A stretch of DNA of 64,000 nucleotides from Icerya purchasi (Eukaryota > Arthropoda > Insecta > Hemiptera > Monophlebidae): assembly GCA_039619475.1 (NCBI GenBank), contig CM077115.1, positions 147,688,274 through 147,752,273 of the forward strand, written 5' to 3'. This document shows, piece by piece, positions 9,721-24,200 of the stretch; position 1 is the stretch's first letter, and each line of letters begins with the position of its first letter. The position numbers and the translations under genes are program-made. Under the pieces are notes generated by a model. It was not told where the DNA came from. It saw only the letters and a list, made by a program, of their open reading frames with translations, and searched no databases.

Positions 9721-12700
9721 ATGGCTACATCAAAAAGTGCTAATACTTATAATCGACAAATGTGGGAAGATGCGGTATGTTAAAAATCTTTTATACGTAT
9801 GACCATAATATTTTAATATTCAAAAAAATTATGTACATGATTAAACAAAAACTTAATGCTAATTCATTGAATGCTTTGTAGCCTAGCATCATTAATTTCC
9901 AACAAAAAATTGTAGATTAAATATTACTTATCGTGTTGATTTGTAATTAAAAATATGTACAATAATAAATTATAAAAACCGGACTTGGTATCTTTAGCTC
10001 TACACAGTTAATGTATCTAAAAGCAAAGAATATTTTAATTTAGAGAACAGTTTGATTTTTAAAATTGAACATTAGTATATAAAGTAACTAGAGATAGTGA
10101 TAGTTATTTATTGTTTAAAATTGTATTCATATTTGGGCAAAACTTTGCTGAATAGTTTCAGTTAGTATACTTCGCGTAATAAATATATATATATATTTTT
10201 TTTTTTGACAAACTTAATTTTATGAACAAAACGATCTATGTAAAAAAATTATTTCAATCAATTAAACTATGTCTGGTATCTATGTAATACCTAGACCAGA
10301 TATGTCCGCCCAAGTTTTAGTAATGGTAGTATTGATTACTAAAAATAATTTCAGTAGGAACTCCTAGTTTATTGAACTAAGTTCAATTGGTTTTAATTAT
10401 TAGGGTGCTGATGACTTATATTTTTGATATAAATTGGAGGATTTTATTTAAATGGATTAAAAAATACATTCACTGTAATGGTTCTATCAGTTTAACCAGA
10501 CGTAATTTTTTATTTTTTAGGCATGTGGTAAAGTGGACAATACTTATAACTTTTTTTTAAAACTAAAAATACATTTTGAAATTGGGCATTAATGGATCCG
10601 TTTTATTCTTTCGCTTGATGGTTTACTTTAATAAAGGGCGAATATACTCGGTAATACTTAAACATTAATACTTGTCATTTGAATCAAGAAGTCCCGGTAA
10701 ATATTAAAAGAAATGTTTTTTGATATTAGTATTTTTTTTAAAATTTCGTAGTTTTCTCATGCCCATTTCACTGGACTTTAATGTAAAGGTCTACTGTTAA
10801 TTTTAAATAGACTCGTTTTTTTTTCTTTTGTGCTATTCAGAATTTGTTTAGGTCTCATTTAAAAGTTTTCATTATTATCTTTTTTTCATTCATTACAATT
10901 AAAATAGTGAGCGATGACGAGCGTTACAGGATAAAATAATAAGTTTTGATTCATTGTAAGTTTAGAAAGTTAAAATCAGTATGTTTCGATCTATAAATTT
11001 TTAAATTATGTAAAATTTAATTTAACAACTCTAAAATAGTTCAATTATATTAATATAAAAATGTAAAAGGTATTTTTTAAAAAAAGTTTTTTTTATTAAA
11101 AATATTAAAATATACATTTTCGATTTATTATCCGTAATATTAAAATGTCGATTATTTAAGTTGTCCTTATGCAGATATAAAGTGGAATATTTGTTAACAT
11201 CGACTGTAAAACATACAAATTAACATCCGAATACTTATTTTTAACTTTTGTAATGTGTATATTACATAGGTCTAAGAAAAAAACGTAATATGTAAAATAT
11301 AATAAATAAGTAAAAAAGGTTTAAAAAAAATTAGAACGTAAAGAGAGAGAATGAATGCGTGCGTAAATGGGAACCAGTTGCTGGCTGAGGGTTGTCGTAT
11401 CCAGTTCGATTTTGTTTTCTGATGGATGCGCGGGGTTGGGAACAGATTGACACTTCACCGGTGAGAGGCGACTGTTCAAAAGAAAACCGGATAGACACAA
11501 AAATTATGAAAGTAGATCTTCAGTATTCGTGGAGTATTGGTCAAAGCTTCAAGTATTCATCAACTATTCGTCCAGTCGCGGAACTATACCAACCTTTTTT
11601 AGCTAAAGAATCAGTTCGTCTTGTAACCGAAACAAGTTCGATCCAAGAAGGTTTTAGTAACCTGGTCGTTCCAAAACTCGGTTTTGTAATTGATAAAGTT
11701 TGTTGTAAAAGTTTTTAATTTCGATTACCGCGTCTCTTCCCCACGTTCAATAGGAGCCCAGACTGAACCACTAACGAACGCCCACCTGCCAACAAGGACC
11801 AACTACCACCCTCGGTAGCTGCTGCAAAGTGTTACATATAATTTATATCAATTTAATTAATCGTCGCCATTATTTTCGTTTATATATATACGAATATATT
11901 TAATCATTGTGTTTTCAGCGGTCGTCCGTTTATGAAAGATAGGTGTTAGGAATTTAATAAAAATATACCATTACAAAACAAAGGCAATTTAATGATCACA
12001 ATTTAATAATAATAATAAATTAATAATAGAGTTAAATAAATTCCACGAGTTCTAAAGGATCTCGTTGTTGGCATCTCTGAGGGCTTTCGAATCAAATATA
12101 ACATTATATTTTAAATAATTTATACCCTCCGGCTATATTTATATATTGTAATGTGTCCATTACAGGAAAAAGGAAAAATAAAATAAAAAAAATAAAAATA
12201 ATTTGGAAAAAATAGTGCGGGTATAAATGTGCGCGTGCTTGAAATTTTATTGTCGGTTGGGAATAGCCTACCATCGACCACCGCAAAAAGAATCGTGTAC
12301 CTAATTCGGCCAATTGGCGGCCACGGTGTGGAAAAGAGGGTAGGAGTGGCAAAGGATCTGATGAAGATTTTTAGTTTCGGGCAGTCACGTTTTACCCTTA
12401 GTTCAAATAATTACTCATCATTAAGTCAGTTGCTGTTTACTTTTGAAAGAAGTAATTTCTCCGTTTTTAGCAAGTAGCTTGTTTTTACCTCGTTTCTGTA
12501 TAATTGTCCGTTCTGAAATAAGTCCACCTTTCCACAATTTATAGTTTGGATATAGGAAAGCATATCAGTCGGAGCCCGTGGCTACTCAACTTTTAAATCG
12601 CGGTTTCTGGAGTTCCCGTAGCTTTCATCATTGTAATCATCTTTTATTCCTTATTCGTAATTTTGATCAGATCATTCACTTATTTTATAAACGGTCCACT

Positions 12701-15700
12701 TACTTATCCGCTAGTTGTTTCCCGCAGTTTCACCTATAGATTAATGTAAGTCTTTAATTTTTTCTCTATTTTTATCTGGTGAATTCTGTATTTTTGTTAA
12801 AGACTTATTTCTTCTATTCAGTTTTTCTTTCTTTTGTTAATATTATTAATACAATAATTAAAACAGACCTCGGATACATTCTACAGCAGCAAACAGCGAT
12901 TATAGGTAAGGGTTTAAGTTCTGAAAGTAAATAATATTTCCGGTATAGAAAATATTAAAAGTCCTGTTGCAGAATTCTTTATTAATTTCGCTATAACTTT
13001 AACATATTTTTTTGTAGAACATTACTAATACGCTGCATAGTTACTAAATTGTATATCGAAATATTTCAAATAAAATAAAAGACATTATAAAAAATTATTT
13101 ATAATACTACGTTTTTGCGTAATTAATACTTGTAATCAGGCAGTAATTCAATAATATGTGTTACAAAGCTACTTCCGGTGATTCATTGTCTTTATCGAAA
13201 TACTTATTAGAGTCAACTCAGATCCATATCTGAAAATCAAATTGCTTTCATTACTACAATCATTTGGTTTTTACTTCTTCTTGACCTCCATTTTCCTTAT
13301 ACCATACTCATTTATTTTATAATCTGTCCATCTATAGTCTGTCAAATGAAGGAAGTCCGTTCAAGTTTCGTTGCTGAGCATGAGTGTTGTTCAAGGTAAT
13401 GTGAATTAACAAGATTGCTCTTCTAGTAACTCTAATGGGCTGGTCATTGAAGATATACGAGGTGTGACAATTGTAGTCGTAGAATTTTTCTCTGGGGGGC
13501 CTAAAAATAGGGAGGGGGGAACTTACTCTAAACACCTTCACAGTAGTCTTTTCCGAGGTCTGCGCATCGCCGCCAACGTTCGACTCATTTTTGGAAGCAC
13601 CCCGCAAATCCTCTAACCGAAGATAGGTCCATCAGGACCCTCGTCTTGACACTTTGGACTTTGGTAATGCCGTCATATCGGTTTCTTTTCAAGTAACTTT
13701 TGAGTTGAGGGAAAAAATGAAAGTCGCACGGAGCCAGGTCCGGGCTGGGGGGCGTGGGGATGCTGTAGAGCGTCAAAAACTAGCATACTGCGAAGAAAGA
13801 GTGTGCTGGAGCATTGTCGTGATGCAGCACCGAACCCTTCTTGATCAATTCGGGTCGTGTGCGGTACACGCGGGCTCGTAACTGTTCCAAAACTTCGATG
13901 TAGAATGCTGCATTGACTGTCTGGCCTGCGGGAACGTATTCGTGATGAACAACGTCGTTGATGTCGAAGAAAGCGATCAGTAGAGACTTAACTCTTGATT
14001 TGAACATGCGAGCTTTTTTCGGACGCTCTCAGCCCTTTTCCATCCACCGCATGCCCTGTCTCTTGGTCTCAGGGTCATATTCAAACACCCAAGACTCGAC
14101 CCTCGTGTTAATGGACGACATCCACTGGTTTCCTTCAGCGTCAATTCGATCAATCATGTCCTGACAGATGGATCTCCGGAGCTCTTTTTTCTCAGCTGTG
14201 AGCAGTTTTAGAACCATCTTGGCGCATAGTTTGCGCATCCCTAGATCGTCATTTAAAATCTGCCGCTGATTGGTCTCGCGGTTGATGTTTAACTCTTCTT
14301 CTAACATTCGACAACTCTTGCCGCCGTTTTTGCAGTAGAAGGACCGCCGCAGCGCGGATCGTCCTCGACTGATTCATGGCCGTCTTTAAACTGCTTAGCC
14401 CACTTGAAAACAGAGTCGGTTGTTTCATAACGTCTTCCTTAAATACGTCTTGTTATTATACGAGGATTTCCGACGGTTTTACTTCGCATTTGACCAAGAA
14501 TTTGATCACGATACGTTGCTCAGTATCGCACATTTCACGACATGTATAAAAATCTTACTTTGTTTAAACGACCACAGAACGCGAGATATACGTGCTACTG
14601 TTATGAAAACTGAATACACTGACTCAGAAATGTCTCCTCTTTCCAACGAGACCACGAGTACCGTCGCAGTGTTGCCACAAGTCGTGCTATGAAACAATTT
14701 TACGAATACACCCTGTCAAGAAAGTATCGGGAATTGTTAAATAAAACGAACAATTTTTAATTTTCATCCAAATTTATTTTGTCACCTTCAAAATAACATC
14801 CATTCGAAGCGATGCACATATGCCAACGCTTTTTCCACTCGGCAAAGCACTTCTGATAGGCGGTTTCCGGGATGGCCTTTAGCTCTCGCGTCGCATTCGT
14901 CTTGATGTCATCAATCGATTCGAAGCGAATTCCCCGTAGCGGAAATTTGAGTTTTGAGAATAGGAAGAAGTCGCAGGGTGCTAAATCTGGTGAATACGGC
15001 GGTTGTTCGATGATATTTACCGAGTGTTTGGCCAAAAACTCATTCACAATTATGGCTTTGTGAGACGGCGCATTATCGTGATGGAGAATCCAAGAATTGT
15101 CGACCCACAAATCGTTACGTTTACGACGGATAGCCTCTCTCAAACGTCTCAAAACACTTAAGTAAAACTCTTTGGTGACTGTCTGTCCGGCTGGCACATA
15201 TTCATAGTGTACCACGCCTCGAATATCGAAGAAAACAATCAACATGATCTTCACTTTCGATCGGCTTTGGCGAGGTTTTTTCGGCTTTGGCGCGCCAATT
15301 GGCCGCCATTCGGACGATTGCTGGTTCGTAAGCGTGTCGTACTCGTACACCCATGTCTCGTCACCAGTAATTATCTTTTCCAAGAAGGTAGGATCCAAAT
15401 TGGCTCGATCCAGCATGTCTGCAGCTACCTGTTCTCGGTACTTTTTTTGAAAGAAATTCAGGTCTTTCGGAACAAGCCGAGCCGCAACGCGTTGCATACC
15501 CAATTTTTCGTGCACAATCGTACGTACGCTCTCGTGTGACATGCCCAATCCATGAGCCATCTCTCTCAAGCTCACATGACAATTTTCAGCAACGATTTCC
15601 TTGATTTTATCGACGTTATCATCGGTCACACTCGTTGAAGGCCGTCCAGAGCGAGGCATGTCTTCGACCGTCTCCCGACCATCCTTGAACGCTCTGTACC

Positions 15701-18207
15701 ACTCGTAAACCCGCGTTTTTGATAAAGCAGATTCACCAAAAGCCTTCTGTAACATTTTCAGTGTATCGGCACAAGAAATTTCGTTCGAAACACAGAATTT
15801 AACACAAGTACGTTGTTCAATATTTTCACTCATTGTAAAACTTCGACAAAACACTTCAAGGTCGACTGATTTTAACAGCTGCTGTAAACACACTGGTTGA
15901 CAGATCGCGCTAAAAATAGGCATCATAATACAAAACAGTTGTACCAACCTGGAAAAAAAAAATTATCTGCCTAGCTATTACCCGGGAGATTTAAATTGAC
16001 AATTCCCGATACTTTCTTGACAGGGTGTACAATTGTAACACCTCGTATATGTACAATACGCATTCGGTTTGATAAGGAATAAAAGTTTTTACTACTTTTT
16101 TCAACCTTCTGATTTGGTTCGAAAAGGAAAATTTTAATTCTCCTCCCTTTTTAGTTTTTTTCCCCTTGTTTACTTTCTTATCCCAAATACTAAACAAACC
16201 GAGATTTATTTAGCTACAACTAAAATAAACGAACGAAAATTTTTCATTTTTATGCTCAGAAATAAGAATTGCATTCGGTATAATACGAAGAAAATTTATT
16301 TCTAAGTATGCCTGTAGCTTCAATTTTATTTTGTCACTGTAAAATACACTTTTTATCTTTCTATTCAGCCGTATCTTCCAGTTAATCCTTGGTTTCATAA
16401 ATTTCCATCTTTGAAGCGCTATATTATTTTCTCTTTATGTCGGTTGCGTTTCGATCATAGCTTGCTAGATCTCGCTATCGAGTTTTACTTTTAGGCACTC
16501 ATTATTGTTCGCTACATCGTTCCGATGATATCCACGAATGTAATTCTAACCACATCCTTTTCGAATGTTCTGTCGTCTGAACGTTTCCTTCTCTACTCTC
16601 AACTTCTGAGACCTAATATTCCTGCTCCCTATTAGTGCTGCATTTGTTTTTTCCTTTCCTTCGCTATTTGTTATCGCTCCCCTTGTTTCCTTCATTGGTG
16701 CTATAGCTGACCGTATACGAATCTAAATAATTAATTCAGCGTTACTCATCTTTCTTGTCGAACATGGGTCAATGCTCTTTGTCAGCGAGCCTAGAAGACA
16801 AAGAAAGTACTAACCGCAAGGTGCGCATTAACGCTTGACGGGTATTTCACTATTCTCCAAAAATATCATGTTGCCACCCCCTCCTGTTATTCATGCTTGT
16901 CGTGGACGCAGTAAGCTCGTATTTGTTTCATCTTTGTACGTTCATCTATTCCTTTTTTCCGACCTGTTCTGATCCAGACAGACCACGTGGTGTTAACACA
17001 GCGAGTGTTATATCTGATATGTGATCGTTTGAAGCTTGTTAATCTGAGGTTCCCTGAATTCGTGACGTCAGCGCGTTCCGGTAGTTTTAGGAACGGGCTT
17101 TTCTTTCGCTTGACAGACTATATATTCCTCCTTGATCCGTGAACATTATGTGTGAAAAGCGTTTATTTTTAATTTTTTGGTTTTTAATTGATATATTTAT
17201 GTGAAGATTCTTTCTCTCTTTGGAGAATATGTTTATCATCATCCAACAAAAAGTGGTCTTCATGTTTCATATTCAGCTGAAAATTATCGGTCTTTCTATA
17301 AGCTGTCTGTCGTGATCTAACAAAATATTTCGCTCGACTAAACAGCACACACAGACATTATTTTGAAGGGGGCGAGTTATTCACAGGGTGATCACCCGTA
17401 ATTACACATTTAAGAAAACATCTTCTTCACTCATATCTGTTGACCTTTTCGTCCCAAGCATTTTATTAAAATTAATTTATTACCACAACAACAAACTGCA
17501 GCAGTTGATTAAGGATTTCAAATTTTACTATAAATAATATCCCCGGTAGCAACTATCAAAATCTTGTTGCAGGATTTTTTGTTTCTTTGTAAAAACCAAT
17601 AGAAAACACTTCTGTTTTTTTTTTTGAAATCACCGCGTTGCAGCTGGGCTCGGAGCGCGACTTGTATGTTTGGATTCTGTCAAGGTTTAATAATTTCGGT
17701 ATCGCAAAAAGTGAAGTCACAGAACGCGGGCTTACGCAAGAAATTAATAAAATGTTATCTAAAGTTTATTATTTACCGTAGTAATCGTTTGATCAAAATT
17801 TTACGTTTAATTTATATTTATCATGATAATCGTTTTATTTAAAATTTTATGAAAATTAATGTTTGTTTTTTGTCCCGTATGCATTCCGTATTGTTGGTCG
17901 TATCATAATTCATTGTTGAACTATTCAGAACTTTATATATCGTGAAAGACGGGATGGAAAATTCAGCCATATCTTAAAACTTTCGTTAAAACAACACACG
18001 AATATACCCTGAAAATTTTATTATGACCCGTTCAGTGGTACAGGAGTGCATACGCGACAAACTATAACGTTCATTTTTATATAAATATTTTTTTTTTAAA
18101 TTTTGTATCCTGCTATTCGGTACAGAGACAAATCCAACAAATCAAAGATCATGAAAATCGGTCCAGCCGTTCTTAAGTTATGAGTGGTGTAGCTAACCCG
18201 ACTTTGT

Positions 18208-18287
<80 letters not shown>

Positions 18288-21200
18288 ACAGATATAACTG
18301 ACAATACTTTGAGGAAAGTTGTTACAGCATACTTAAATTTCGTATCACATTGTTAGACAGCAGTCTGCCCATTTTTTTGTTCGTAATAACTATATTGCAC
18401 GCCATTTGTTTTGCAATTTATCGATAGTAGTGGTTACAGAATATATAACTAATGTACTTTGTATTTTTTTATTGCAGGAATTTCCCATTTTATGTCAAAC
18501 TTGTCTGGGTGACAATCCGTATATTAGAATGGTATGCATTTTATATTCTTTTTCTACCATTAAAAGCTTAATATTAGCCTATTTAAATTGATTGATAATC
18601 GATAAATTTATGTTTCGTTAAATTATAATTTTTAATAATAATGTTATTTTCATTCGTATTACCAAAAAGATTTTAATTAAAAATTCATATGCAGATATAA
18701 TTTAACGAATATTTTTATCATCGGAAGTGTAATTTTTTTTATGTCATCATCTATATAATTAATTATTTTGAAGAAATAATAAAAATACCTTATAATTTTT
18801 ATGTAAAACTAGCTGTCATTCTCTTTCATGTTTTAATTTTATTAGACTAAAGAACCGTATGGAAAGGAATGTAAAATATGTGTTCGCCCGTTTACTGTTT
18901 TTCGTTGGTGCCCAGGTTCTCGAATGCGTTTTAAAAAGACCGAAGTTTGTCAGACATGCAGTAAACTAAAAAATGTCTGCCAAACATGCCTATTAGATTT
19001 AGAATACGGATTACCAATTCAGATACGAGATTTGGCTTTAAAGATTAGAGATGACATTCCGAAGTCGAATGTAAACAAGGAATATTATATTCAAAATGTA
19101 GTAAGTATTAAATCCGCAACACTGGAATCTGTTTCTAAATTATTATTCTAATAAATAAATATAGTCGTTTAAATGAAATTTTTCTTCTTTAATTTTTTAT
19201 TATAATCGCAGTAATTACGAGAGTAGCTAAATTTATTTTACTTAAATTTAGATATAAATAAACTAATAAGTACAACACACTTTCTTCATGACGTGAATGT
19301 ACATTAAATGTGGAGTGAGTTAGACGTTTAATTCTAATACTTTGTTTATTCTTTCTTTACTCTTGTTAACTGTATTTAAAACTCACTATGCCGAAAGATA
19401 GCCTAGTTGCTAGAGCGTTTGGCTTCCGTTACGGAAGTCTCGATCCCGGGCGACAACATACGTTATTACGAAAAACTAAAGATTAAATACTCGCTAATAG
19501 AATCAAATTTTAGATAATGGCAAACCACCTTTCCTCTTTGACATCCTTCCTTGTTGAAATTACGTCTCTGTGGGCAGTTTTAGCCTCTTCGGTGAGCGAT
19601 CGCTCGGAAAGGGAAATGCGCGTCGCATCGGCTTGGGTATAGAAATTGTAGCGATTTAATCTGATTGTTAAGTCCAATAGATCCATAACTTGCATTAATC
19701 CGTTGTAACCATCGTTGAAGTATAAAGCATCAATTTAAATAGCTGTATCGGGAACAGATTTGCTACTGGAGGTGTTTTTTGGCGCCATAGACCACACAGG
19801 CGAATTCAAGTTTAGCTCGACGCTACCCGACACACAGTATTCTGTGCTTCCGTCGCAGGTGTATGCCACTTCCTTAGCCCTCGACCAGTATCACTCATAC
19901 ACTAACGTGGTCTCTACCCCGACGTAACCGTACAAACGACCCGACTTGCTACCGAACACAGGGATTTTTGGTTTTAGCCGTATAAGCATCCTTGACAAGA
20001 GACAGAAGACAAAGCAGCGATGCAACTTAGAACGACGTTCGAGAGATCGTGAATTTAATGATGCGACTGGAGATTAAATTGTAACTCGAACAGCACTGCA
20101 AGTACTGAATCCGTCTCAACACTAACAATTTTACCGGAACATTGATATACACGTAGAGAAGCCAAATACTAACTGTTGTACGTTCTAACGAACTTTCTAC
20201 AAACGGCTGATTTCTCAGCCTCAAAATTGGGGTAGAAGAGGCATCTATTAATCAAAATTGAAAGCTGTAAATTGAGAAGTGTCGGTATAATTCACATAAA
20301 GAAGAATAAAGACCTCAAACGCATAAAACCGCTAATTTTGCTTCACGACTATGTTCGAAAAAATGACTTTTTAACCCGCTTACAAGTTTCCTCCCCTCAT
20401 AATCAACTTTTTATATCACTCTTGGATACTTTAGGGAGTGTTTAAGTCAATAAAAAGAAAAAACGTAAAAAAAAAATCACAAAGTGATATTACCCCTTAA
20501 CTACATAGTAGTATATTGTTCAAATAGTTACATTAATGAAAATATTATATAAAGCGGTAAAGTTATATGGGTAAAGTGGATCTTTTTGTTGTAATAATTA
20601 TTGGGTTATGCGCTTAAATTTTATAATAATTGAAAACCACTTTGAATTTTTATAAAATGAAACTTTAATTTTCTTGCCTTGGAAACTCTGATTCTCCTTT
20701 TGAATGCGATGCAAACCACGTTTTCTTCGAATGTTCGATTCTTGTTAGCGAACGTACCCTTTTATATTCGAAAAACTTGACTCTTGGCCTTTCAGCTCCT
20801 TACAGTGCTTCCTGTATCCTTTCTTTTCCATTTCCATCAATAATTCCTTTACTTCAGTTCTTTATTTTTTCCTTCTCCTGCTGCCTCATAATCTAATTTC
20901 CTAGCATAATACATTGAATAGTGGTTGGGTCAAAATCAAGAGCGAGCTAAAAAAAAAAGAAAATAATTTTTTATCGTTATTTTAGAAGATAGGAATGAGA
21001 AAAGGTTCATTTAATAACCCGAATAGCTACGTTTCTTGTGTTTTATAATTGCTCAACAAAACGATGTTAGTGTGTCATCATCCGTCTTTCTACACAGTTT
21101 TCGGAAAACTTAATTTTTGTAGCAGTAAAAATTAATGAAATTAAAAGATAAACTGAAACAGTTATATTACTTTAAGGTGCAGTATATTAGTTTTGCAGTC

Positions 21201-24200
21201 ACATTACTAAAAGTATATTTAGAGAAATGTGTTTGACAAGAGGATAATGAGGATGATAACTGTAAAATTAATTTTACTTCATACACTAGTAGCAGTTGTG
21301 CTAACGAGAGAGAGAGAGAGAGAGAGAGAAAGAAACGTCGCTCGGTACAGTGTGGTGGTGTTTTATTCTTCTGCTGACAAAGGTGATACTGTTTAGCGGA
21401 TTTTATTCAATAAACTTTACGTTGCCATAAATTTCTTGCTTTGGAGAACATTGTTTACTTTTAGTTATTTTTAATATCCATTACCAAAACAGAATTTGCG
21501 CCCACCTCGCTATACTACAAACTTAAAAGGAATTATTGTATAAGATTGTATTATTTTTTCAGTATTTCTAGATTTGAATGAGGATTTATAAATTCAAATT
21601 CAAAAGTTACAGAAAACGATTGTAAAAATGATTTCAGTTATAGGAACGGTGATAGGTTTATTCTTTGAAAGCAATAGGAAATATAATCAAAAATATATAT
21701 ATACCCGGAACGGAGGAAACAGTGTTTTGCGAAATGGTTTAAATAAATTAGAAAAGTAATGGAATAAACAACTTATCTAAATAGTACGGAATACTCTCGA
21801 TTAAAAAAACTCCGCAAGAAGCGTGAATCTTTAAGATAATGAATTTTACGATGGATTTTTCTTTTGCAGTTCTGCTTAAATTTACTCTCTTTGCTTAGTT
21901 TCTAGTTAACAAAAAAAAAAAAAAAAAACGGTACGCAACAGCTGAAATTGTAGGCAATTTATCATTGCAATAATATGGACATTCTTTCGAAAAGGGTGAA
22001 TTTTTCTTACAATTCCATTTTCCACTCCTTTCGAAATCATTCTTCTTCCTAAAATCAGATGGCTAACGCTTGAACCTTTTACATAGTGAACGAATTTTTT
22101 AAAAGTTATTCCGTTAAAATGTGCACACAGAAGTTTCTTTTTTATAATATTGTAGTGTATAGATATGTTTATTTCTCTGTTGACGTCAATTAATTTATGT
22201 TTAATTTTGCCTGATTTCAGTCTTCAAAATTAGATGTCAGCGTACCGGGAGAAGGTGGTGGTAAGTCCGAAGCTGGTAGTGAATTGTTAATGAAACTTGC
22301 ACGCACTGCACCGTATTATAAGAGAAATCGACCGCATATATGCTCATTTTGGGTTAAGGGAAAATGTCGACGCGGGGAAGAATGCCCGTATCGTCATGAA
22401 AAACCTACCGATCCGGACGATCCGCTCGCTGATCAGAATATTAAAGACAGGCAAGTAGCAGTAGCTTTATGAATTTTTTATTTAAAATTGATTGCTTTCA
22501 AGATGCACATTATATAAACACATTATTAATGATTATATTGACATGTTCTATATATTTCTTTTTGTTACTCGTTTTAATAACAGATATTTTGGTGTGAATG
22601 ATCCGGTAGCAGTTAAGCTAATGAGACGGGTATCTATGATGCCTAAACTTGAAACGCCTGAAGATAAATCAATTACCACATTGTACGTTGGAAATCTCGC
22701 ATCATTTATAACGGAAACCGATTTAAAGTAATTATTTTGTCCTTTTCTTCATTCTTAATATATATTCAATTTTCTGCAATTTCTGTATAGTTAAGTTTGG
22801 AAAAGAAACTGTGAAATGTCAACATTGATAAGTAAATCTTCTTGATAAAAAAAAACCCACTGGAAGTCAACTTTTAATTTATTAATAAATGTCGACGTAA
22901 GAACAATAGTATTATTTACTCTTCAAAAGTAAGATTGTAAGGTTTTCAAAAAAAAAAAAAAAGAAAAAAAAGCTGTACGTTGTTTTTTACTTCTCATGTG
23001 AAGGTATAAATTTTAATTGACTGATATTGGTCTAATACAAATAAAAAAATTAATGATTCAAATTCGGCGAATGAAATAATATATAAACAAATAACGGCGC
23101 ATTATCCCCGATCATAAATAAATTACGGATACAACTGACAATGAGTTAGAAAGAAATAATATTTGCTTAACGTTGCGGACAGCTTACACTGACCGCCATC
23201 AGAAACGGACTAAACCAACAGAACGAAAATTATGGTCGACAATAGTGAGAAATATGCACCTTAGAGAACCCGTGCCGATATAAAAACCTAAACGCAAAAA
23301 AAATACACCAACATTAATTAAAATACCACTAGTGCAGTCTTAATGTTTGAAAACGCATTAAAACATAGACAATAAGAGCTGCAGAAAAAAAACGCATAGA
23401 TAATGTTAAGGTATGGACGTGGAGAGAGTTACATCGGTACAATAGACAGCAAAAAAAATGAATAAAATATACATTTTAAAGGTTTTTCCTATTTAAAAAA
23501 CAATTTTAAGCATTTTTTTTTTTTTTTTTTTTTTTATTGGCTTAAATGATGTAAAAAACATTTCAAAAATGATATCCAATAGCAATTATAGTACAAAAAA
23601 ATTTTTAAATGACTCCCAGAACTAAATTTCTGAATCAATCTCAGATGCTTCGAAACGTCTTTGAACGCTTATAATACTGGTTACATAAATTATATAGGCG
23701 ACAGAGGTGCTAAAACGTACAGAGGGATCGTTGATGGTAAGCGATATAATGATGTAACAATTTTAAAAAAAGAATGGGTTCTCGATTAAGAAATTTAAAA
23801 AAGGAAAATAAAAAAATCGGCGGACGAGGAAAGCTGACTGTAAAATTGATTGACGAGCCGTCAATTTACTATGGGATGGCTATTCACAGACATCCAGATT
23901 CAGTTGAGGACGTGCGAGATAAAATTTCTACGGATCAAAATCCGCAGTATGAAAAGTGTCTCGCTAGAGAGGATTCTTAGTGCTTTTGGCAGAGAGCTCG
24001 CGCCAACAACAGTCTTACGGAATACTCGCATAAACCAGATTTACCAATTGAAGATTTTAAAGCTGCGAAGAAAATTTATGATGATTTGAATGTTGAAGAA
24101 TTACACGATGCCTCGGAGCGTACACGCAAAATTAGCAACGAGTCTTTCAACTCAATCGTTTGGACCATACCGCCTAAAACAATATCTAATCGCAAACGTA

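Larger units (their letters stand above)
13458..16045 (-). mobile_element. Older mariner element, interrupted by a younger mariner
   Basis: The left end CGAGGTGTGACAATTGTA (13458) is matched by the complement of the right end CGAGGTGTTACAATTGTA (16045), each flanked by TA. Removing the nested element 14709-16027 and one TA leaves about 1.27 kb, the standard mariner size. The transposase runs on the minus strand and is broken. The insertion of the inner element is near the 5' end, between the terminal repeat and the coding part. Confidence 0.85.

Noticed and set aside
11392..11718. 108-codon plus-strand open frame in RBM22 intron 1
   Set aside because: No recognised family, no splice context, and it starts at a non-ATG codon. 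It sits in GC-richer, repeat-like sequence.
15207..15539. 110-codon plus-strand frame
   Set aside because: Antisense shadow of the intact mariner transposase.
16990..17580. Possible solo LTR (TGTTAACACAGCGAG start, TATA-like box, downstream GC-poor leader)
   Set aside because: No matching end, target duplication or internal retrotransposon coding could be shown, and resemblance to 12880-12975 is weak.
19391..19460. Functional tRNA gene
   Set aside because: A- and B-box-like motifs and one stem are present, but a full cloverleaf with acceptor stem is not, so it is reported only as a SINE head or pseudogene.
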